From contig CADCCH010000026.1 of NCBI GenBank assembly GCA_902799875.1, positions 1 through 11,272 of the forward strand: a stretch of 11,272 bases of DNA, in the 5' to 3' direction. Below the pieces are notes generated by a model. That model saw only the letters and a list, made by a program, of their open reading frames with translations. It was not told the origin of the DNA and made no database searches. Numbering within the stretch: the stretch's first letter is position 1; each line of letters opens with the position of its first letter. The stretch is from an uncultured Bacteroidales bacterium (GTDB taxonomy: Bacteria; Bacteroidota; Bacteroidia; Bacteroidales; Paludibacteraceae). Made by a program: the position numbers and the translations under genes. This document shows positions 7,601-11,272 of this stretch, one piece after another.

Positions 7601-7671
7601 GCGGTGTTAGCACATCGGTAGTGCATCGGCTTCCCAAGCCGAGGAGGCGGGTTCGATTCCCGTACACCGCT
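7601..7671 (+). tRNA. tRNA-Gly (anticodon CCC)
   Basis: A full cloverleaf can be drawn: acceptor stem GCGGTGT (7601-7607) with ACACCGC (7664-7670), D stem GCAC/GTGC around a loop containing GGTA, anticodon stem TCGGC/GCCGA with loop TTCCCAA giving anticodon CCC, and T stem GCGGG/CCCGT around TTCGATT. The discriminator base is T at 7671, as usual for bacterial tRNA-Gly. The 3' CCA is not encoded (CTC follows), so a CCA-adding enzyme must complete it. The gene sits 11 nt after the -7 box of P3 and 4 nt before the P1 helix of rnpB, so both RNAs should come from one precursor. Confidence 0.95.
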
Positions 7672-7675
7672 CTCA

Positions 7676-7937
7676 GAGTAAGCCGGTCTGCCGCGCCGAA
7701 AGGTGAGGAAAGTCCGGGCAGCACAGAGCACCATCGCGGTTAACGGCCGTCAGGCAGCAATGTTTGGTCCCTGCTACAGAGACGAGTCGCCTTCGGGCGG
7801 GTGAAACGAGCATACGATGGGCTGCAATTCCAAGTAAACCGATGTCTGAGCGTTGCTCGCGCGAGTCGGAGGGTAGGAAGCGTTAGATTAATGGTAGACG
7901 CCCGCAAGGGTACAGAACCCGGCTTATAGGCTTGCTC
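7676..7937 (+). ncRNA. rnpB: RNase P RNA (M1 RNA), very compact
   Basis: This is the catalytic RNA that trims tRNA 5' leaders. The two hallmark blocks are GAGGAAAGTCCGGGC (7705-7719) and ACAGAACCCGGCTTA (7912-7926), which form the P4 core. P1 pairs GAGTAAGCC (7676-7684) with GGCTTGCTC (7929-7937) and sets the ends. P2 pairs GTCTGCC (7686-7692) with GGTAGAC (7893-7899), P5 GCAGC (7718-7722) with GCTGC (7821-7825), and P7 CCATCG (7731-7736) with CGATGG (7815-7820). P3 is reduced to a 4-bp hairpin with a GAAA loop (7694-7705), and a P12-like arm is only CGCC-TTCG-GGCG (7788-7799). No P13, P14 or P18 is seen, and no GGU in the L15 region (7843-7865). At about 262 nt it is far shorter than the usual 350-400 nt. 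The gene lies between tRNA-Gly and a membrane-protein gene, with only 4 and 5 nt of spacing and no terminator of its own. Confidence 0.95.
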
Positions 7938-7942
7938 TTTAA

Positions 7943-9175
7943 ATGACCATGAAGAATTTTTCCAAAATAGTACGATTTATACGCTACGACATGTGGCGGC
8001 GGACCACGACGGAGATGGACAAGTGGTACAAGCGTCTGGGGTATCAGATGATCCGCACGATCGTATTAGTCGTACGGGGCTTTGGCAGCAAAAATCTGAA
8101 CGACACCGCTAAAGCACTGACCTTCTCCTTGATTTTCGCCATCGTACCGATCATGGCAATGATTGTGGCGATTGCCAAGGGGTTCGGTGTAGCCGATGTG
8201 ATTGAGACCCAACTGAACGCTTCGTTCTTGGGGGAGACCAACCTGGTGCCGACGATCATGGCGATGGTGGAGCGGTACCTGGAGACGGCCCAAGGGGGGC
8301 TCTTCATCGGTATCGGTATCCTCATTCTCTTGTGGGCCGTGTATGCGTTCTTCCAATCGGTAGAGACTGCCTTCAACCGTATCTGGAACGTACAGAAATC
8401 CCGTTCGATCATTCGTCAAGCAACGACGTATATCGCGATTGTGGTGTTGATTCCGGTGCTGATCATCTGCAGCGCGGGTATCACGATTGTGATTCACTCG
8501 ATGGTAGGACAATTAGGTGGCGTTAAGTTGCTGCAGTTCGTCATCATCTGGCTGCTCTTCACGCTGATGTACATTGCCGTACCGAACACAAAAGTGCGCT
8601 TTATGAGTGCACTGATTCCGGGTGTGCTGATGGGTACGCTGTTCCAGTTGCTGCAGATGCTATCGGTTTATTTGATTGCATTCCTCAGCCGCACGAGTAT
8701 CGTGTACGGTGCGTTTGCGACGATTCCTATTCTGATGACCTGGTTGCAGTACACGAGTCTGCTCATCCTCATCGGTGCACAGATGTCGTACGCCATCCAA
8801 AATAACGAGGAATACGAGTACGAACAGGATCTGAACGTGATGTCTCGTCGGTACAAAGACTTCATTATGTTCTACTTGCTGTCCATCATTATTGCACGCT
8901 TTGAAGCAGACGAAGCACCGCTGACGGCACACGAATTAGCCGAGACCGGAGTGCTGCGCGAGGTGTATGCAGAGGACAAAGAAGAGAAGACCTACCTACC
9001 GGGATTGGATACGCATAAGATCAGTGTGGGTCTGGTGCTCGACCGGATTGAGGCACAGGGTGCGGAGCAGTTTATACAGACCCCTACCCCGGAGATGGAG
9101 GCGTTCTGGCACAAATACATGGACGCACGCGTGAACCATTATACGCTGAATAAAATATTAGTTAACGAATTATAA
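7943..9175 (+). CDS. YihY/BrkB family inner-membrane protein with C-terminal winged-helix-like extension
   Basis: This 410-residue protein has the YihY/BrkB layout: a polar N-terminus, an amphipathic RTIVLVVRGFGSKNLNDTAKALTF segment (38-61, broken here by the first helix), then about six membrane helices (roughly 57-80, 119-138, 162-185, 195-213, 220-248 and 256-285). The conserved family features are A-x-x-L-T-F-S before helix 1, FNRIW (144-148) and the AVPNTKV-like loop (212-218). Residues about 300-400 are soluble and helical, as in the longer Bacteroidota members. The molecular function is unsettled; the old name ribonuclease BN is wrong for this family, and transport or envelope roles have been proposed. 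Starts at 7943 or 7949 are both possible (MTMKN), and the first conserved block soon follows. The ATG lies about 5 nt after the rnpB P1 helix, and the stop is 1 nt before the next ATG, so expression probably depends on the tRNA/rnpB promoter. Confidence 0.88.
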   Translation: MTMKNFSKIVRFIRYDMWRRTTTEMDKWYKRLGYQMIRTIVLVVRGFGSKNLNDTAKALTFSLIFAIVPIMAMIVAIAKGFGVADVIETQLNASFLGETNLVPTIMAMVERYLETAQGGLFIGIGILILLWAVYAFFQSVETAFNRIWNVQKSRSIIRQATTYIAIVVLIPVLIICSAGITIVIHSMVGQLGGVKLLQFVIIWLLFTLMYIAVPNTKVRFMSALIPGVLMGTLFQLLQMLSVYLIAFLSRTSIVYGAFATIPILMTWLQYTSLLILIGAQMSYAIQNNEEYEYEQDLNVMSRRYKDFIMFYLLSIIIARFEADEAPLTAHELAETGVLREVYAEDKEEKTYLPGLDTHKISVGLVLDRIEAQGAEQFIQTPTPEMEAFWHKYMDARVNHYTLNKILVNEL

Positions 9176-9176
9176 A

Positions 9177-11027
9177 ATGAAAAAGAATTTGTTTTTTGCA
9201 GCCATGCTGCTGATGAGTCAGATGACGTTGGCAGCACCGAAGATCGAGCAAGTGGAACCGCTGAGTTGGTGGACGGACATGAAGATGCCGCTGACGGTAC
9301 TCTTCCACGGTGAGGACCTGAAAGACGCACAAGTGAGCGTACAGCAGGTGGTTAACGGTAAAGTGGTGAAGGGCGAGTGTACAGGTCTGGTACCGCGCAG
9401 TCAGCACAATGCCGAGAGTGCCAATTACCTGTTCGTGGATTTCGGTGTGTTCCAGTCCGGTACGTACCGTATCACCCTGAAGAAGGGGAACAAGAAAGCA
9501 ACCTATGACTATACGATTGCCGAGCGTCGTAAAGGGAGTCGTGAACGTAAGAGTTTCAATGCGAGCGACGTAGTGTACCTGATCATGAGTGACCGTTTTG
9601 TGGATGGCGATCCGTCCAACAACAGCACCAAGGACACCCATGAGAAAGGGGACAAGAAGAACGTACACGGTCGTTGGGGCGGTGACATCCAGGGTATCAT
9701 CAACAGCTTCGATCATATTAAGAAACTCGGTTGTACCGCTATCTGGCCGACTCCAATGTTAGGCGACGACGAGGCCGAATGGTCTTACCACGGTTACGCA
9801 TGCTCGGACTATTACCACATCGACCCGCGTTACGGTAGTAACTCAAAATACGTGGAGATGGTGCAGGAGGCGCATAAGAGAGGTCTGAAGATATTGATGG
9901 ACATGGTGCCGAATCACTGCGGTGCTGCGCACTGGTGGATGAAAGATCTACCGTACAAGAACTGGGTGAACCAGTTCGATCATTTCACGAACACCAATAA
10001 CTGCTTCACCGCCAACTACGATATCAACGCGTCGGAGTATGACCGTAAGTTAAGTAATCGAGGTTGGTTCGACCATCCGATGCCGGACATGAACCTTGAG
10101 AACCCGGACTTGCTGAAGTATTTCCAGGAGTGGGCCATCTGGTGGGTAGAATACGCCGATCTGGATGGTCTGCGTGTGGACACCTATCCGTATATCGAGA
10201 AGATCCCGGGTAGCATGTGGCTTAAGGCCATCCGCGAGGAGTACCCGAACCTGAATATCGTCGGTGAGTGCTGGACACGTCCGGCACCGGCCGTAGCGTA
10301 CTGGCAGAGCGGAACGAAGAACTTCGACGGTTTTGATTCCAACCTCCCCTGCGTGATGGATTTCCCGACCGAAGAGGCGATCCGTCAGGCGCTTGAGAAC
10401 GACGGTAGCGGTTGGGGTAACGGTCTGACACGTGTGTACGATGCGTTGACGATGGACTATATGTACGGTGATATCAATAACGTGCTCACTTTCTTAGGCA
10501 ACCACGATATGGCCCGTATCACGGATGTCGTGAAAGACAAAGACCCGCGTCGTGTGCAGTTGGCCTACGTGCTGCTGGCCACCATGCGTGGTATCCCGCA
10601 AGTGCTGTACGGTGACGAGTACGCGATGACCTCGGCTAATAAAGAGGATGTCAACCACCACTCGTACCTGCGTGCCCCGCTGCCGCAAGGAGAGGAAGTG
10701 ACGGACGAGATGCAGAAGATGTTTGAGTTCCAGAGTCAGCTCTTCAACTGGCGTCGACACGAGAAAGTGCTGCATTATGGTAAGACGATGCATTTCATGG
10801 CACGTAACAACACGTATGCGTTCTTCCGTTACAACGAGGACGAGGCGGTGTTTGTCTTCGCCAATGCGGCAGAAGAACCTCGTATCGTACCGGTAGAGAC
10901 CTATAAAGAGATACTGGGACAATATAATCCGGAAGGCTTCAATCCGCTGACAGGTGAAAAAATCGACCTCAGCCAAGCGCGAAAGGTCGATGGGTTAAGT
11001 ACTTTAATCGTTAAGTTAACGAAGTAA
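9177..11027 (+). CDS. Periplasmic GH13 alpha-glucan hydrolase (neopullulanase/cyclomaltodextrinase type, SusA-like)
   Basis: This 616-residue protein, nearly the length of Bacteroides SusA (617), should cleave alpha-1,4 bonds in maltodextrins, cyclodextrins or pullulan in the periplasm. Residues 1-19 form a signal peptide (MKKNLFFAAMLLMSQMTLA) without a lipobox. Residues about 22-115 resemble the N-terminal beta-sandwich of cyclomaltodextrinases, and the GH13 barrel follows from about 130. The four conserved regions are intact: DMVPNH (242-247), GLRVDTY with nucleophile Asp335, VGECW with acid/base Glu364, and GNHD with Asp444. Region V reads MPDMN (302-306), a variant of the MPKLN/MPDLN signature of the neopullulanase group. 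The C-terminal beta domain ends near 616. It follows yihY by 1 nt, so the two are co-transcribed. No SusC/SusD or regulator gene is nearby, so it is not in an obvious polysaccharide utilisation locus in this window. Exact substrate preference is not readable. Confidence 0.92.
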   Translation: MKKNLFFAAMLLMSQMTLAAPKIEQVEPLSWWTDMKMPLTVLFHGEDLKDAQVSVQQVVNGKVVKGECTGLVPRSQHNAESANYLFVDFGVFQSGTYRITLKKGNKKATYDYTIAERRKGSRERKSFNASDVVYLIMSDRFVDGDPSNNSTKDTHEKGDKKNVHGRWGGDIQGIINSFDHIKKLGCTAIWPTPMLGDDEAEWSYHGYACSDYYHIDPRYGSNSKYVEMVQEAHKRGLKILMDMVPNHCGAAHWWMKDLPYKNWVNQFDHFTNTNNCFTANYDINASEYDRKLSNRGWFDHPMPDMNLENPDLLKYFQEWAIWWVEYADLDGLRVDTYPYIEKIPGSMWLKAIREEYPNLNIVGECWTRPAPAVAYWQSGTKNFDGFDSNLPCVMDFPTEEAIRQALENDGSGWGNGLTRVYDALTMDYMYGDINNVLTFLGNHDMARITDVVKDKDPRRVQLAYVLLATMRGIPQVLYGDEYAMTSANKEDVNHHSYLRAPLPQGEEVTDEMQKMFEFQSQLFNWRRHEKVLHYGKTMHFMARNNTYAFFRYNEDEAVFVFANAAEEPRIVPVETYKEILGQYNPEGFNPLTGEKIDLSQARKVDGLSTLIVKLTK

Positions 11028-11028
11028 A

Positions 11029-11047
11029 GGTTATAGGTTATAGGTTA
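11029..11047. repeat. Short tandem heptamer GGTTATA (about 2.7 copies)
   Basis: GGTTATA occurs at 11029-11035 and 11036-11042, followed by GGTTA (11043-11047). It fills the 17-nt gap between the convergent stop codons of the GH13 gene and the substrate-binding-protein gene and supplies the latter's stop. No T-tract terminator is visible in the gap. Confidence 0.7.
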
Positions 11048-11272
11048 ATGGAGATGCTCCGCAAAATGGAGCAGTGAATCGGGGGCGTTATTCAGAATAT
11101 GAATAACGTCCTCGAGCATTTCTTCGGGGTGTACAACCCCACGCTCCCAGAAATTATTCGCTCCGGACGGCAGGCGTTGCTTGCGCCAGTTATAAACGCG
11201 TCCGTTCTGATAGGCGGTAAACCAGGTATGCTTCTCGTCCAGTTCCGCCAACTCGGCCAGACTGTTACCATT
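11045..11272 (-). CDS. ABC-transporter substrate-binding protein (iron/cobalamin type), C-terminal fragment
   Basis: The frame is open from the window edge (11272) to the TAA at 11047-11045, giving 75 residues without a start, so the 5' part lies to the right of the window. The TTG at 11251 is internal. The pattern FTAYQNGRVYNWRK, then PSGANNFWERGVV, then HPEEMLEDVIHIL is the typical end of periplasmic binding proteins for siderophore, heme or cobalamin uptake: a residue run on what the pocket shows, then W/F-E-x-G and a last helix anchoring both lobes. The catalogued families differ mainly upstream, so the ligand cannot be named. It converges with the GH13 gene, 17 nt between stop codons, and is therefore not part of that operon. 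I recognise this from pattern only; a different solute-binding family remains possible. Confidence 0.6.
   Translation of the reverse strand, partial: NGNSLAELAELDEKHTWFTAYQNGRVYNWRKQRLPSGANNFWERGVVHPEEMLEDVIHILNNAPDSLLHFAEHLH
11055..11108. other. Two consecutive inverted repeats downstream of the GH13 stop
   Basis: TGCTCC (11055-11060) pairs with GGAGCA (11068-11073) around a 7-nt loop, and CGTTATTCA (11086-11094) pairs with TGAATAACG (11100-11108) around a 5-nt loop. They lie inside the 3' coding end of the minus-strand gene, 28-81 nt after the GH13 stop. Neither is followed by a T run. They might protect or end the GH13 transcript, or be chance features of the coding sequence. Confidence 0.4.

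Noticed and set aside
7114..7734. Minus-strand open frame of 206 codons crossing the tRNA and rnpB
   Set aside because: It covers two structured RNA genes and the end of a coding gene; the peptide from the tRNA complement (SGVRESNPPPRLGKP) is the familiar false translation of antisense tRNA.
7926..7942. Possible promoter just before yihY (TAGGCTTG at 7927-7934)
   Set aside because: It has one mismatch in the -7 box, lies in conserved rnpB sequence, and no TTTG is found about 20 nt upstream.
7943..9175. Reading YihY as ribonuclease BN because it lies next to RNase P RNA and a tRNA
   Set aside because: The rbn name for this family was a misassignment; the protein is a multi-pass membrane protein without nuclease motifs, so the neighbourhood alone does not support an RNA-processing role.
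11013..11022. Inverted repeat TTAAGTTAA near the GH13 stop as a terminator
   Set aside because: The arms are separated by one base and cannot form a hairpin loop; no T-run follows.

Overview
The window comes from a Bacteroidota (Bacteroidales-type) chromosome. Four promoters match the Bacteroides sigma-ABfr pattern (TTTG, about 20 nt, then TAnnTTTG). Translation starts lack Shine-Dalgarno sites. The protein set also fits the phylum: a CarboxypepD_reg-like protein, a SusA-type periplasmic GH13 enzyme and a K+-dependent membrane pyrophosphatase. Base composition looks close to balanced by eye. No mobile element, CRISPR array or phage gene is visible. This is core-type chromosome with an unusual RNA-gene arrangement in the middle.

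Region 1 (1-3895, plus strand): the 3' part of a patatin-like phospholipase gene, then a promoter driving two tandem, 1-nt-overlapping AMP-forming acyl-CoA synthetase paralogues, ended by a strong hairpin terminator. Region 2 (3870-6240): a terminator that works in both directions, a 33-bp cluster of nested GTGATCAC-type palindromes, and hppA on the minus strand. Its promoter lies back to back with that of the next plus-strand gene, and its predicted 5' leader contains two competing hairpins. Region 3 (6247-7542): a secreted protein with one CarboxypepD_reg-like domain and an unrecognised C-terminal part. Its real start is at 6295, not at an in-frame TTG inside the promoter.

Region 4 (7558-11027): one strong promoter, then tRNA-Gly(CCC), RNase P RNA (rnpB) 4 nt later, a YihY/BrkB membrane protein gene starting about 5 nt after rnpB, and a periplasmic GH13 alpha-glucan hydrolase 1 nt after that. 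No other convincing promoter or terminator is visible inside this block, so it reads as a mixed RNA/mRNA transcription unit that RNase P and tRNA 3' processing would have to cut apart. The rnpB is very compact (about 262 nt) and lacks a recognisable L15 GGU motif; the neighbouring tRNA lacks an encoded CCA. Region 5 (11029-11272): a short heptamer repeat and the convergent 3' end of an ABC-transporter substrate-binding protein gene.

Functional links (inference): the patatin-like enzyme could release fatty acids that the two synthetases activate. These make pyrophosphate, which the convergent HppA pump could use to energise the membrane. Three plus-strand promoters share a 42-bp module well beyond the two core boxes, which suggests common control or a recently shared origin.
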